NCBI GenBank assembly: GCA_028275505.1
Contig: JAPWUP010000011.1
Location: forward strand, 1-45,894
DNA length: 45,894 nucleotides
DNA from: Bryobacteraceae bacterium
Lineage (GTDB): Bacteria > Acidobacteriota > Terriglobia > Bryobacterales > Bryobacteraceae
Direction: 5' to 3'
Both the position numbers and the translations under genes were made by a program. This document shows positions 22,602 through 32,918 of this stretch, piece by piece. Position 1 is the first letter of the stretch. Each line of letters begins with the position of its first letter. Below the pieces are notes generated by a model that was not told the DNA's origin, made no database searches, and was given only the letters and a program-made list of their open reading frames with translations.

Positions 22602-24011
22602 TTACTCTTGTCGTGGCGGCTCCGGAATGAGCTGCCGCAGCCGTTCGACCAGGTCGGCGCGTTCCGCGGCCAGATTGACATTTTCGAGCGGATCTGTTTC
22701 TGTGTCGAACAGCAGGGCGCCGCTTCCCCCTCCCCGCTTTCCCGCGCCGGGACCGAAGCCGGTCACGAGCTTGTAACGCCCGTCCCAAACTGCGCGCCAC
22801 CGGTTCAGGCCTGACAGAACGAACTCCCGGTGGCTTCGTGCCTTGCCGGTCAGCAGGGGCCACAGGGAGCGGCTGTCCATATCGCGCGGCACGCGCAGTC
22901 CCGCTGCTTCGAGAAACGTAGCCGTGAGGTCCATGTGGCTTACCAGAGCCTGGTTAGGAGGCTGCGGGCTTACGCCAGGCCCGGAGAGGACCAGCGGCAC
23001 GCCTATCGAAGGTCGGTAGGGCACGCTCTTCCCCCAGAGATCGTGATCGCCGAGCATTTCCCCGTGGTCGCTGGAATACACGATGAGGGTATTCTCGAGT
23101 TCGCCGCGCTTTCGCAGCTCTTCCAGATAGATGCCCAGCCAGTGGTCAATGTTTTCGACCATGGCGGTGTAGTTCTGCCGGATGGCCACGTGGGTTTTCG
23201 GATCGAATCGCGTGCAGCGGTTAGGCTGGGGGAATTGGCGGCCGCGCACCGTTTTTTCCATGCGCGCGGTGATATCCATGGGGTTGTGCGGGCCGTTGAA
23301 GTTGACTTGGAGAAACCACGGTTTGCCCGCCGGTACGGCGCGCAGCAGCTTGAGGCCGTTTTCTGCGATCCAGTTATCGGCGTAGGCGTCCTCGGGCAGG
23401 GGTGTAGGATCGGTAACGGCGTAACCTTCGACGCCGCGTCGGCGCAGGTAATCCTTCACGTGAAGGGCCGCCAGCCCCCGGGCGTGTAACATCGCCATGT
23501 AGGGATCCCGCGGCTTTTCCGCGCCGCTGCGTATGGCGTCGAATTTCCCCGCGTTGTCGATGCCGTCGGAAAAGCCCCATTCCTTGAGGAGGCGCTTGCC
23601 GTCCAGCCCCCAGTCCTCGGTCTTCTTGTGAAGGTCGAACTTGCCGCAACCCGCCACGTGGTAGCCGGCTTCGCGCAGCATCGCGTAGAAGGTCGGCTGG
23701 TCCAAGGGATAGTCGTAGCCGTTGTTGGGTACGCGGGCCCGGTGGTACTCCTTGCCCGAGGCGAGGCAGGCGCGGGAGGGCGCGCAGAGAGGCGAGGCGA
23801 CGATCGCGCGCTGGAAGGCCACGCCGCGGCGGGCCAGCGAGGCCAGATGCGGCGTGCGGACGTCCAGGTCGGGGTTGAGTCCGGTCCAGTCGAAGCGGTG
23901 TTGATCGGGGAAGAAGAACAGAATGTTGGGCTGCCGCCGGTGAAGAATGGCAGGCGCCGCCAGGGCGCAGGAAGCGCGGGCGAGGAAGGATCGGCGGTTG
24001 ATCGTCGTCAT
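22602..24011 (-). CDS. Tat-exported S1-type sulfatase
   Basis: The 469-residue protein has a strong twin-arginine signal (N-R-R-S-F-L-A-R) and the formylglycine motif C76-A-P-S-R. It also shows F-F-P-D-Q-H as the first metal site, a C-G-K-F-D-L-H block where other family members have G-K-W-H-L-G, and Y-S-S-D-H-G-E-M-L-G. The changed K-F-D-L-H block marks it as a different subfamily from the other sulfatases here. The gene is divergent from the first Oar-like receptor across a 222-nt gap. A TATAAT box ends 11 nt before the ATG and no ribosome site is visible, so the transcript may be leaderless. Confidence 0.9.
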   Translation of the reverse strand: MTTINRRSFLARASCALAAPAILHRRQPNILFFFPDQHRFDWTGLNPDLDVRTPHLASLARRGVAFQRAIVASPLCAPSRACLASGKEYHRARVPNNGYDYPLDQPTFYAMLREAGYHVAGCGKFDLHKKTEDWGLDGKRLLKEWGFSDGIDNAGKFDAIRSGAEKPRDPYMAMLHARGLAALHVKDYLRRRGVEGYAVTDPTPLPEDAYADNWIAENGLKLLRAVPAGKPWFLQVNFNGPHNPMDITARMEKTVRGRQFPQPNRCTRFDPKTHVAIRQNYTAMVENIDHWLGIYLEELRKRGELENTLIVYSSDHGEMLGDHDLWGKSVPYRPSIGVPLVLSGPGVSPQPPNQALVSHMDLTATFLEAAGLRVPRDMDSRSLWPLLTGKARSHREFVLSGLNRWRAVWDGRYKLVTGFGPGAGKRGGGSGALLFDTETDPLENVNLAAERADLVERLRQLIPEPPRQE

Positions 24012-24022
24012 GTGCGCGACCC

Positions 24023-24028
24023 ATTATA
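24023..24028 (-). promoter_or_regulatory. -10 box of the minus-strand sulfatase
   Basis: A perfect TATAAT on the minus strand ends 11 nt before the ATG at 24011. No convincing -35 box was found. The expected start site leaves only about 4 nt of leader. Confidence 0.42.
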
Positions 24029-24135
24029 CTCGCGAGCCGGCGCGCTCCCGTACGGCTCGTAGCTGCATCGTGTGACGTTCGGCAGCACCGTGCGAGATGT
24101 TGGGATCCAACCCGGTTCGAAGCCGCCGCCAGCGG

Positions 24136-24164
24136 TTGACCGGCGGGATCTGCGCGGATATGCT
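24136..24164 (+). promoter_or_regulatory. Predicted promoter of the first receptor-sulfatase pair
   Basis: TTGACC (24136-24141), a 17-nt spacer and TATGCT (24159-24164) match the sigma70 consensus at 5/6 and 4/6. The leader to the preferred receptor start at 24234 would be about 63 nt. Confidence 0.55.
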
Positions 24165-24233
24165 GGTATGCAAACATTCCAGGCTCAGGGCACGGCGCAG
24201 ATGGAGCCGTTTCCGAGGCTGAGGAGAGCGACC

Positions 24234-27200
24234 ATGAAACTCAAACTGATTCTGGCCGCCATTCTTTGCGTGGGTCTGGCTGCCGCCCAGGAAACCCGGG
24301 GCACAATTCTGGGCCGCGTACTCGATCCCTCGGGAGCGCCCGTGGCGGGCGCCAGCGTGATCGTGGAGAACCTGGATACCGGGACCCAGATGCGCCTGAC
24401 GACGAACGAAACAGGCTATTACGAGGCGAACCTTCTGCTGCCCGGCAATTATCGCGTTTCCGCCGAATATACCGGCTTCAAACGGACGGTGCGCAGCGGG
24501 GTCGTCCTCCCGCTGAACGCCCGCATCGAAATCAACCTGACGCTCGAGCTGGGCGCAATGACCGAGTCGGTCTCGGTGATCGCCGAAGCGCCTCTGCTCG
24601 ATACCAGCACCGTAAGCTCGGGCCGCATCGTTGACAACCGAAACGTAATGGACCTGCCCGTGGTGGCCAACAACACCATGGTTCTGGTGAAGCTGACGCC
24701 CGGCGTGCAAACCAGTGGCGTAAACGACTACTTGGGACCGCACTCCAACGTAGGGGCCTCTGAATACTGGCTGGGCGGAAGGGTCGGAGGGAATGAGTGG
24801 GCCATTGACGGCGTGCCCAACAATGGTGCCAGCCGGCGCAGCGCCTACCTGCCGCATGCGGATACGGTGCAGGAAATGAAGGTCGAGACATCCAACTTCG
24901 ATGCCTCGGCCGGCCACGCGGTCGGGATCCAGGTCACGATGATGACTCGCGCGGGAACCAACCGCTACCACGGTACCCTGACCGAGCAGCACTGGCAACA
25001 GCGCTGGCATGCCTTGTCCTTCTTCACCAAGCAGCTCTACTATCGCCGCATCGCCGAGGCTGAGGCCAGGGGCGATTTTGCCGAAGCCGAGCGGCTGCGC
25101 AGGGAGCCCAAGCAGGAGTCAGGTCGGTCCAACAACTACGCGGCCACCCTGGGCGGCCCTGTTCGCATCCCCAAGCTGTTCGACGGCCGGAACCGCCTGT
25201 TCTTCTTCGTTCACTACCAGGGCAACAAGGACAAGGTGGCGGACCTGCCGACCCGGCTGAACAAGACCATCCCCACCATGGAGGATCGCAAGGGTGACTT
25301 TTCGCGCCATCTGCTGGTTGACGCCGTCCGTTACCAGCTTTATGACCCGCTCAGCGTGCGGCCGGATCCGGCGCGACCGGGCCACTATATCCGCGATCCG
25401 ATTCCCGGAAATATCCTCCCAGCCTCGCGCATCGTCAATCCGGCCTACGACTTCTATACCAAACTCTTGCCTGTGCCGAACAATGATCCCGGGCCGGGCC
25501 GCGAGCCTCTGAATAACTTCTTGAACATTTCTCCTCTGGTCCGGGACTACGTAGCTTACGGCAATCGCATTGACTACCACCTGTCCGGGGCTCACCGCTT
25601 TTTCGCCCGGTGGACTTACAACGACTGGATTAACGAGGCCAACGACTGGACCTACACGACCATGAGGGGCTTGCAGTCGGCCCGGCAGACGCGGACCAAT
25701 CTGGCGGGCACGGTGGACTGGGTCTGGACGGCCTCTTCCAGTACGGTTTTGGACCTGGCGGTCTCGGCCAACAATTACCGCGAGGGCAGCCGGCCAGACG
25801 TGCCTTTAAGGTTCAAGCCGAGCGACGTCGGTCTCCCCAAATACCTCGACGAGAAAGCGGGCGCTGAGCACATTCTGCCGCAGATGAGCTTTGACGGGTA
25901 TGAGACGATCAGCCGGAATTATCCCAGCGTGATCAATTACAGGACCCTTACCTTCAAGGCGGACCTGAATCACGTCCGCGGCAGCCATACGCTCAAGGCG
26001 GGCTTCGATCACCGCGGTCAGTTCCGCACGGGCGGGCCCGATCGTAACACGTCAGGCAACTTCAGCTTCAGCAATTTTTACACCCGCCGCAATGACGATA
26101 CGTTCACGCCGGCAGGGAACCTGGCTCATAGCTGGGCGGCCTTCATGATGGGCCTGCCCTCGAGCATGACGATCGCCACTACGGACACTTATGCTCTTTA
26201 CAACCCTTATTATGCGTGGTACGTTCAGGAGAACTGGCGTTTGACGCCGCGGTTGTCGGTGAACCTTGGCCTGCGCTGGGAGTACGAACAGGGCGCCAGG
26301 GAGCGTTACAACCGTGCGCTGGCGTACTTTGACGCTTCAGCGCGGCTACCCATAACGGAGGGTGCGCAGGCGGCGTATGCTCGCAGCCCCGTGCCCGAGC
26401 TGCCGGCGTCGCAGTTTGTGGTCCAGGGAGGGTCGGTTTATGCCGCGAGCAGTCCGGGGAGGCGCCTCTGGCAGAACGAGCTGATGTGGCTGCCGCGCGT
26501 CGCTGCGGCCTATCAGGTTGGCTCGAAGACCGTGATTCGCGGAGGCTACGGGCTTTTCTACGATACCCTGAACGTGCTCAACATCGGCGCGGACCAGACG
26601 GGCTACACCCGGGCGACTTCGACTCTGGTGACGACCGATTACGGCATGAGCTGGCTGGCAGGCGATCCGCGCCGCGGGATCCCGCCCATTGCTGATCCTT
26701 TCCCCGTGCGGGCGGACGGCAGCCGCTTCGATGAACCTACGCGGGACAGGCTCGGGCTGATGGCCCGCGCAGGCCGCGGGTGGACTTTCAACGACTTCCG
26801 TTACCTCCACGCTCGGCAGCAGCGCTGGCGGTTCGGCATCCAGCGCCAGTTCGGAAACGACATCGCTGTGGAGATCGCTTATGTGGGCACCCGCTCCGAC
26901 CGCGTACCGCTGACGAAGACTTTGTCCGCCCTGCCTGAGCAATTCTGGGCCGACGGACTGGTACGCAACGACGCCCTCGCCAGCAACCTGAACGCGAACG
27001 TCACCAATCCTTTCTATATCGGGAACTTCGCCGATCTGAAGTCGAGTCACCCACTGGTGTACCAGGACATGTCCACGCAGGGATTTTTCACGAGCCGTAC
27101 CATCCGGAAGCATCAGTTGTTGCGTCCGTATCCCCACATGAACGGGCTTTCCACCGCCACGGCGCCCCTGGGCAAGGCCAGAACGGACAGCCTGGAAGTT

Positions 27201-27854
27201 ACCTTCCAGCGCCGGTTCGCGCGTGGATTCGACCTCAATTTGTCTTACACGGCCCTGCGGCTGCGGGAGGCAGACTATTTTTACAATGAGTTCGACGCTT
27301 TGCCTTCGTGGCGGGAGAGCAACGATGGCCGGCCCCACCGGCTTGTGGCGACCGGCATTTACCAGTTGCCTTTTGGGAAAGGTCGCAGGTGGGCGGCGCG
27401 AGGTTTCTGGAGCTATCTGCTAGGCGGTTACCAGGTAGCGGCCACTTACGAGTTCCAACCCGGGCCTTTGCTCGACTGGGGCAATCTTTTCTACTACGGG
27501 AACCTGGAGGACATCAAGAAGGGCCCGCGCACGCTCGACCGCTGGTTCAATACCGACAACTTCGAGCGGTCAGCCGCCAAGGGTCCTGCAGCGTTCCACC
27601 GTCGGGTGTTCCCGACCCGGGTTTCGGGTGTGCGCGCCGACGGGGCCAACCAGTGGAACGCCAACGCGCAGCGGGAGTTCACGCTCAAGGAGGGTTGGGT
27701 TTTGCAATTCCGCGTGGACGCCTTGAATCTGGCCAACCGCACGCAGTTCCAGGCGCCCAACACCAATCCCTATTCGACCGATTTCGGACGCGTGACCTCG
27801 CAAACCAACACGCGCAATCGCTTCATTCAGGCGCAGGTGCGCTTGCGCTTCTGA
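24234..27854 (+). CDS. Oar-like TonB-dependent outer-membrane receptor 1
   Basis: I chose the ATG at 24234 (1,206 residues) because a GAGGAGAG ribosome site precedes it and it opens with a signal peptide (M-K-L-K-L-I-L-A-A-I...A-A-A-Q); a longer frame from 24072 lacks this. Residues about 22-105 form a carboxypeptidase-regulatory-like beta-sandwich (I-L-G-R-V-L-D-P-S-G-A-P-V-A-G-A, then G-Y-Y-E-A-N-L-L-L-P-G-N-Y). A plug region and a long beta-barrel follow, ending in a terminal Phe (Q-V-R-L-R-F) as outer-membrane insertion signals do. Such receptors import large ligands, or act as adhesins, in Acidobacteria and Myxococcus. It is the most divergent of the four copies here and has extra N-terminal plug sequence. 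The paired sulfatase begins 37 nt downstream. Confidence 0.85.
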   Translation: MKLKLILAAILCVGLAAAQETRGTILGRVLDPSGAPVAGASVIVENLDTGTQMRLTTNETGYYEANLLLPGNYRVSAEYTGFKRTVRSGVVLPLNARIEINLTLELGAMTESVSVIAEAPLLDTSTVSSGRIVDNRNVMDLPVVANNTMVLVKLTPGVQTSGVNDYLGPHSNVGASEYWLGGRVGGNEWAIDGVPNNGASRRSAYLPHADTVQEMKVETSNFDASAGHAVGIQVTMMTRAGTNRYHGTLTEQHWQQRWHALSFFTKQLYYRRIAEAEARGDFAEAERLRREPKQESGRSNNYAATLGGPVRIPKLFDGRNRLFFFVHYQGNKDKVADLPTRLNKTIPTMEDRKGDFSRHLLVDAVRYQLYDPLSVRPDPARPGHYIRDPIPGNILPASRIVNPAYDFYTKLLPVPNNDPGPGREPLNNFLNISPLVRDYVAYGNRIDYHLSGAHRFFARWTYNDWINEANDWTYTTMRGLQSARQTRTNLAGTVDWVWTASSSTVLDLAVSANNYREGSRPDVPLRFKPSDVGLPKYLDEKAGAEHILPQMSFDGYETISRNYPSVINYRTLTFKADLNHVRGSHTLKAGFDHRGQFRTGGPDRNTSGNFSFSNFYTRRNDDTFTPAGNLAHSWAAFMMGLPSSMTIATTDTYALYNPYYAWYVQENWRLTPRLSVNLGLRWEYEQGARERYNRALAYFDASARLPITEGAQAAYARSPVPELPASQFVVQGGSVYAASSPGRRLWQNELMWLPRVAAAYQVGSKTVIRGGYGLFYDTLNVLNIGADQTGYTRATSTLVTTDYGMSWLAGDPRRGIPPIADPFPVRADGSRFDEPTRDRLGLMARAGRGWTFNDFRYLHARQQRWRFGIQRQFGNDIAVEIAYVGTRSDRVPLTKTLSALPEQFWADGLVRNDALASNLNANVTNPFYIGNFADLKSSHPLVYQDMSTQGFFTSRTIRKHQLLRPYPHMNGLSTATAPLGKARTDSLEVTFQRRFARGFDLNLSYTALRLREADYFYNEFDALPSWRESNDGRPHRLVATGIYQLPFGKGRRWAARGFWSYLLGGYQVAATYEFQPGPLLDWGNLFYYGNLEDIKKGPRTLDRWFNTDNFERSAAKGPAAFHRRVFPTRVSGVRADGANQWNANAQREFTLKEGWVLQFRVDALNLANRTQFQAPNTNPYSTDFGRVTSQTNTRNRFIQAQVRLRF

Positions 27855-27891
27855 GCGTGAGGCTGAGGGTTGTGATCGGGAGGAAGTTACC

Positions 27892-29346
27892 ATGACGCAT
27901 GCCAGCAACAAGGTGACGCGCAGGAGGTTACTTGAGGGCGCCGCCGAGATTGCTTTGGTGGCTCGGTTTTCCCGCGCGGCTGCGGGACTGCGGCCTAACA
28001 TCGTTCTCTGCATGGGGGACGACCACGGGTGGTACGAGACAGGCTACAACGGCCATCCTTACGTGAAGACGCCGGTGCTGGATGAGATGGCCTCGCAAGG
28101 CCTGCGCTTTGACCGGTTTTACTCCGCAGCGCCGCTATGTTCACCGACGCGGGCCAGCATCATGACAGGGCGCCATCCCAATCGCTGCGGGACTTTCAGC
28201 GCCAACTGGTCCATTCGTCCTGAGGAGATCACCATCGCGCACATTCTGCGCCGCGCGGGTTACGCCTGTGGGCACTTTGGCAAGTGGCACCTCGGCCCCG
28301 TCAAGGCCGATTCGCCCACCAATCCCGGCGCAATGGGTTTCAATGAGTGGCTCTCGCACGACAATTTCTTCGAGATTGACCCGCCGCTCTCGCGCAACGG
28401 CGGTCCGCCCGAACGTCTGAAAGGGGAAAGCTCGGAGGTCATCGTTCGGGAGGCGATCCGGTTCATGGAAAAGGCCAGGCAGAAGGGCCAGCCGTTTCTT
28501 GCGGTAATCTGGTTTGGCTCGCCGCACGCGCCCTATGTGGGGTTGGAGCAGGATCTGGCGCTCTACAAGAATGCACCCGCGGAACTTCGAGCTCGCTTCG
28601 CCGAGATCACGGCAATGGACCGGGCCATCGGCCAGTTGCGGACTTACCTGAAAAAGGCCGGGCTGCGGGAGAATACGCTTCTTTGGTACTGCGGAGATAA
28701 CGGTGTTCCGCAGGAAGGCCGGCTGGACATGCCCTTGCGCGGGCACAAGGGTCAACTTTACGAGGGCGGATTGCGAGTACCTGGAATTCTAGAGTGGCCG
28801 GCGGTTATTTCTCGTCCGCGGGCGACACAAGTCAACACAGTCACCAGCGACATGCTCCCCACGATTTGTGATCTCCTGGGGCTTGCCTTGCCTCGGCGGC
28901 CACTGGATGGCATCAGCCTGAAGCCTTTGCTGGACGGTACGATGACGGTCAGGCCGCAGCCCGTTTGTTTCTGGGCTTACGACGTGCGACACGAACGCAA
29001 ATCGAACCCTGAGCCTTACATTCGCCGGGAGTTGCAAGAAGGCACCACGCCAACAGCCACGCTCATGAACGGGCGCTACACGCGTACCTTTGAAAACTAC
29101 CGCCATCCGCGCATTCGTCCGGAGGATTTTCGCGGGGACGCCGCCATTCTGGACAACCGCTACAAGTTGCTCGTGGTGGGCGAGCCGCCGGCTACGGAGC
29201 TGTACGACGTGCGCGAGGATCCCGGCGAAAAGGTAAACCTGATCGCGCGCGAGCCCGCGCTCGCCAAGCGGATGGAGCAGCAGTTGCGCGACTGGCAGCG
29301 TTCGGTGCTCACCAGCCTGACGGGCGCCGACTACGCCAGCGACTGA
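27892..29346 (+). CDS. Tat-exported S1-type sulfatase
   Basis: The 484-residue protein has V-T-R-R-R-L-L-E-G as a twin-arginine signal and formylglycine motif C83-S-P-T-R. The metal site reads C-M-G-D-D-H-G-W, the middle G-K-W-H-L-G block is intact, and W-Y-C-G-D-N-G-V replaces the usual S-D-N/H-G pattern. The GGGAGGAAG ribosome site and the 37-nt gap suggest cotranscription with the preceding receptor. The C-terminal part has a long insertion around residues 360-430 relative to its neighbours. The substrate is unknown; a sulfated glycan is inferred from the receptor pairing. Confidence 0.9.
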   Translation: MTHASNKVTRRRLLEGAAEIALVARFSRAAAGLRPNIVLCMGDDHGWYETGYNGHPYVKTPVLDEMASQGLRFDRFYSAAPLCSPTRASIMTGRHPNRCGTFSANWSIRPEEITIAHILRRAGYACGHFGKWHLGPVKADSPTNPGAMGFNEWLSHDNFFEIDPPLSRNGGPPERLKGESSEVIVREAIRFMEKARQKGQPFLAVIWFGSPHAPYVGLEQDLALYKNAPAELRARFAEITAMDRAIGQLRTYLKKAGLRENTLLWYCGDNGVPQEGRLDMPLRGHKGQLYEGGLRVPGILEWPAVISRPRATQVNTVTSDMLPTICDLLGLALPRRPLDGISLKPLLDGTMTVRPQPVCFWAYDVRHERKSNPEPYIRRELQEGTTPTATLMNGRYTRTFENYRHPRIRPEDFRGDAAILDNRYKLLVVGEPPATELYDVREDPGEKVNLIAREPALAKRMEQQLRDWQRSVLTSLTGADYASD

Positions 29347-29423
29347 GGGCGTGTGAGTCCGGCCGCGGCGCACTCGGCATGAGCGCCTCGCCTGAGGTAA
29401 CGCGTGGTAAAATTCTGGCTGCC

Positions 29424-32400
29424 ATGAGGACGGCAATACTCCTCCCCCTGCTTGCCTGCTCGGTTTGGTTGAGTGCCCAGGATCCCCGAGGACGCATTTC
29501 CGGGCGGGTGCTCGACCCGTCGGGCTCGGTGGTGCCCGGGGTGGAAGTAGTGGCCATAAACTCCGCCACGGGAGTACGCACGGTGGCCAGGACGAACGAG
29601 GCTGGCCTTTACGAGCTGCCCTTCCTCAATCCCGGCACTTACACGTTGACGGCCACCGCTCCCGGTTTCCGCACTTATGAGCGCAAGGATTTGGAGGTGC
29701 GCGTCGCTGACCGGCTCACCGTGGACATCACGCTGGAGGTAGGTCAGGTAACGGAGTCGGTTACTGTGACTGGGCAGGCCTCCTTGTTGGAAGCGGCTAC
29801 CGCCAGCATGGGGCGCGTCGTGGATACACGCCGCATTTTGGATCTGCCTCTGCCCGGCGGCAACGCTCTTTCGCTGGCTCGCCTGGCGCCCGGCGTCATC
29901 AATCTTGCCGTTCCGAACCATCCCTCGCTGGGGCCAGCCACCGAGGTTCTGAGCCAGATTACGGTGAACGGGGTGCGCAGCGGCAACGTTGAGTTCACCG
30001 TGGATGGGACGCCCTCGATGTGGGGCACAAACGCCGCCTATGCGCCGCCGGCCGAGATGGTGGCGGAATTCAAGGTCCAGACAGCCACTTACGACGCCAG
30101 CAGCGGTCGGGCTCCCGGCGGCAATGTGAACGTGGTGCTGCGCTCGGGGACCAACCAGTTCCACACCACGCTCTATTGGTTCCACAACAACCAGCACTTG
30201 CAGTCTTTGGACTTGTTCCAGCGTCAGAATTTTTACAACCCGCTCACCGGCCCGCCCACCAAGGAAAAGGAAAAAAGCATCAATCCGCTCAACGTTCTCA
30301 ACCGGTTCGGCGCTATCTTTTCGGGACCGGTCGTGCTGCCAAAGGCCTACGACGGGCGCAACCGGACGTTCTGGGTTTACTCGTTCGAGGGACTGACCCG
30401 TCCCGGTGTGGAGCGCGGCAGCACGTTCTTTACCGTGCCCACTGTGCCGCAGCGGCGCGGTGATTTCTCGGAGTTGCTAAGGCTTGGCGCCATCTATCAG
30501 ATCTACGATCCGCTCACCACCACGCCCGCTGGCGGCGGTCGCTTCGCGCGTCAGCCCTTCCCGGGCAACGTGATTCCCTCCTCCCGGCTGGACAAAGTGG
30601 CCCAGGGGTTGCTTCGCTACTGGCCGGAGCCGAATTTGCCGGGCACAGCCGACGGCCGCAACAATTTCACGCGCATGCAGCGTTCGTGGAACGAGTTCCG
30701 GTCTCACACCACGAAGGTGGACCATAACTTCAACGAGCGCCATCGGCTGTTCGGGCGCTATAACCAGTGGTTCCAGCTTTTCTCCTCCGGCCAGGTGTTC
30801 GATAACATCGCGACCGGCCAGGACCGGTATCGTTATAACTACGGGGCCGTGCTGGACGACGTCTATGTCTTCAGCCCGGCGCTGCTCAACAACGTGCGGG
30901 CAGGGTTCACGCGCTTCGAGCAAAGCTTCTTCCCGCTTTCGGATGGCTTCGATTTGACGGCAGCCGGCTTCGATCCCCGGCTTCAGAGTCGAATTGATCC
31001 GCAGGCCCGGAAGTTCCCCAATATCGTGATTGCCGGCTATCAGGCTCTGGGTGGCAACAACAAGACGCGGGCTTTCACCAATTACTTCACGCTGTCCGAT
31101 GACGTGAACTGGATGCGGGGCAAGCATGCCCTCAAATTCGGCGCGGAATGGCGCCTGTACCGCGAACACAACTACAACTTCACGAACATGACGCCGGTGA
31201 TGAACTTCACGCATCGCTGGACGGTAGGGCCGCTCGATAATTCCCCGGCGGCCCCTATCGGACAGGGGCTGGCGTCTTTCCTGCTCGGCATCCCGTCGGA
31301 TGGTCAGGTCAACGTGAACGATTCGTCCGCGGAGCAGAGCGCCACTTGGGGCTTCTATTTGCAGGACGACTGGCGCGTGAGCCGTACGTTAACCCTGAAT
31401 CTGGGCCTGCGTTATGAGTACGACCAGCCCATCACCGAGCGTTTCAACCGTTCCGTGAGCAACTTCGACTTCGTAACGCCGAATCCGATCGCTGACCGAG
31501 CCCTGGCCAATTACCGACGCAATCCCTTGCCTGAGTTGCCGCCGGAGCAGTTCAAGGTGAACGGCGGCCTGCTGTTTGCCGGCGTGGGTGGGCGGCCGCG
31601 GGCCTTGTGGCGCGCCGACAGGAACAATTTTTCGCCCCGTGTCGGCGTGGCTTGGAATTTCCGCAAGAACACGGTGATCAGGGCCGGTTATGGGTTGTAT
31701 TACTTCCCGCGGGGCGCTGACCGCCAGTCGGTCAATCTTTCGGGATACACGCTGCGCACCTCGCTGGTGGCTTCGCTGGATAACGGGCAGACTTACGTTG
31801 CTTCGCTGGCGAATCCTTTCCCGGAGGGCTGGCCGGATCCGCCGGGTTCGTCCCTTGGCTTGCTGACCGACGTGGGGCGCGGGGTGAGTTTCTTCCCGGA
31901 AAAAGCTGTTAATGGCTACGTGCAGCGGTACTCGTTCGGGTTCCAGCAGCAGCTTCCCGGTGAGCTATTCCTCGACATTTCCTACGTCGGGAACCGGGGC
32001 TCGAAAATGTCGGTCAGCCGGCAGTTCGACCCCATCCCGCGCCATCTGCTGTCCACGTCGCCGGTGCGCGATCAGGCCACGATCAACTATCTGAGCACCC
32101 AAGTGCCCAACCCCTTCTTCCCGCTTCCTGGAACCGACCTGGCCGGTACGACGGTAGCCCGCAGCCAGCTCCTGCGGCCCTACCCGCACTTCACCTCGAT
32201 CACAGCAGAGGAGCCCGTCGGGGCCTCCTGGTATCATTCGCTCCAGACGGTTTTCGAACGGCGGTTCCGCGGAGGGTACACGTTCCAGTTCAATTACACC
32301 TTCTCTAAGTTGATCGAGGCGACCAGCTTTCTGAACGATTCCGATCCCGCCCCGGAACGCGTGATTTCCGATATTGATCGCACGCACCGGTTCGCTTTGA

Positions 32401-32909
32401 GCGCCGTTTACGAGCTTCCTTTTGGGCCTGGCAAGCGCTTCTTGAGCCGGGGCGGCGCCTTGGTTCGGCATCTGGCGGCAGGCTGGCAGTTGCAAGCGGT
32501 GTGGCAGTCGAACAGCGGCGCCCCGCTGGGATTCGGCAACGCGGTGCTGGTCGCCCGCGTGCAGGACATACCGCTTCCGCGCGACCAGCGCACTCTGGAT
32601 CGTTGGTTCAACACAGGGGCGTTCAACCGGGATCCGGCTCAGCAGCCGGCGTACAACCTGCGGACTCTCTCGACACGCTTCTCCGGGGTGCGCGCGCCCG
32701 GGGTGGACGTCTGGGACCTTTCGGTGCTCAAGAACTGGTCGCTCACCGAAAAATGGCGTTTGCAATTGCGGGCCGAGGCGCTGAACGCCATGAATCACTC
32801 GAATCTGGCTGCGCCCAATACGGCGCCGACCAACACGTTGTTCGGGCGTATCACGGCAACCACCGGATTCCCACGCTACATTCATTTCGGCTTGAAATTG
32901 ATTTATTGA
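29424..32909 (+). CDS. Oar-like TonB-dependent outer-membrane receptor 2
   Basis: The ATG at 29424 (1,161 residues) opens a signal peptide (M-R-T-A-I-L-L-P-L-L-A-C...L-S-A-Q), whereas the frame from 29379 adds 15 residues that spoil it. The N-terminal beta-sandwich (I-S-G-R-V-L-D-P-S-G-S-V-V-P-G-V) is followed by a plug and a barrel that ends in aromatic Tyr (F-G-L-K-L-I-Y). The late block S-L-D-N-G-Q-T-Y-V-A-S-L-A-N-P-F-P is almost shared with receptor 3, so these two and receptor 4 form one subfamily. A TAAAAT box lies 10 nt upstream of the start. The sulfatase gene starts 9 nt after the stop, which is strong evidence for an operon. Confidence 0.86.
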   Translation: MRTAILLPLLACSVWLSAQDPRGRISGRVLDPSGSVVPGVEVVAINSATGVRTVARTNEAGLYELPFLNPGTYTLTATAPGFRTYERKDLEVRVADRLTVDITLEVGQVTESVTVTGQASLLEAATASMGRVVDTRRILDLPLPGGNALSLARLAPGVINLAVPNHPSLGPATEVLSQITVNGVRSGNVEFTVDGTPSMWGTNAAYAPPAEMVAEFKVQTATYDASSGRAPGGNVNVVLRSGTNQFHTTLYWFHNNQHLQSLDLFQRQNFYNPLTGPPTKEKEKSINPLNVLNRFGAIFSGPVVLPKAYDGRNRTFWVYSFEGLTRPGVERGSTFFTVPTVPQRRGDFSELLRLGAIYQIYDPLTTTPAGGGRFARQPFPGNVIPSSRLDKVAQGLLRYWPEPNLPGTADGRNNFTRMQRSWNEFRSHTTKVDHNFNERHRLFGRYNQWFQLFSSGQVFDNIATGQDRYRYNYGAVLDDVYVFSPALLNNVRAGFTRFEQSFFPLSDGFDLTAAGFDPRLQSRIDPQARKFPNIVIAGYQALGGNNKTRAFTNYFTLSDDVNWMRGKHALKFGAEWRLYREHNYNFTNMTPVMNFTHRWTVGPLDNSPAAPIGQGLASFLLGIPSDGQVNVNDSSAEQSATWGFYLQDDWRVSRTLTLNLGLRYEYDQPITERFNRSVSNFDFVTPNPIADRALANYRRNPLPELPPEQFKVNGGLLFAGVGGRPRALWRADRNNFSPRVGVAWNFRKNTVIRAGYGLYYFPRGADRQSVNLSGYTLRTSLVASLDNGQTYVASLANPFPEGWPDPPGSSLGLLTDVGRGVSFFPEKAVNGYVQRYSFGFQQQLPGELFLDISYVGNRGSKMSVSRQFDPIPRHLLSTSPVRDQATINYLSTQVPNPFFPLPGTDLAGTTVARSQLLRPYPHFTSITAEEPVGASWYHSLQTVFERRFRGGYTFQFNYTFSKLIEATSFLNDSDPAPERVISDIDRTHRFALSAVYELPFGPGKRFLSRGGALVRHLAAGWQLQAVWQSNSGAPLGFGNAVLVARVQDIPLPRDQRTLDRWFNTGAFNRDPAQQPAYNLRTLSTRFSGVRAPGVDVWDLSVLKNWSLTEKWRLQLRAEALNAMNHSNLAAPNTAPTNTLFGRITATTGFPRYIHFGLKLIY

Positions 32910-32918
32910 GCAAGTCCT

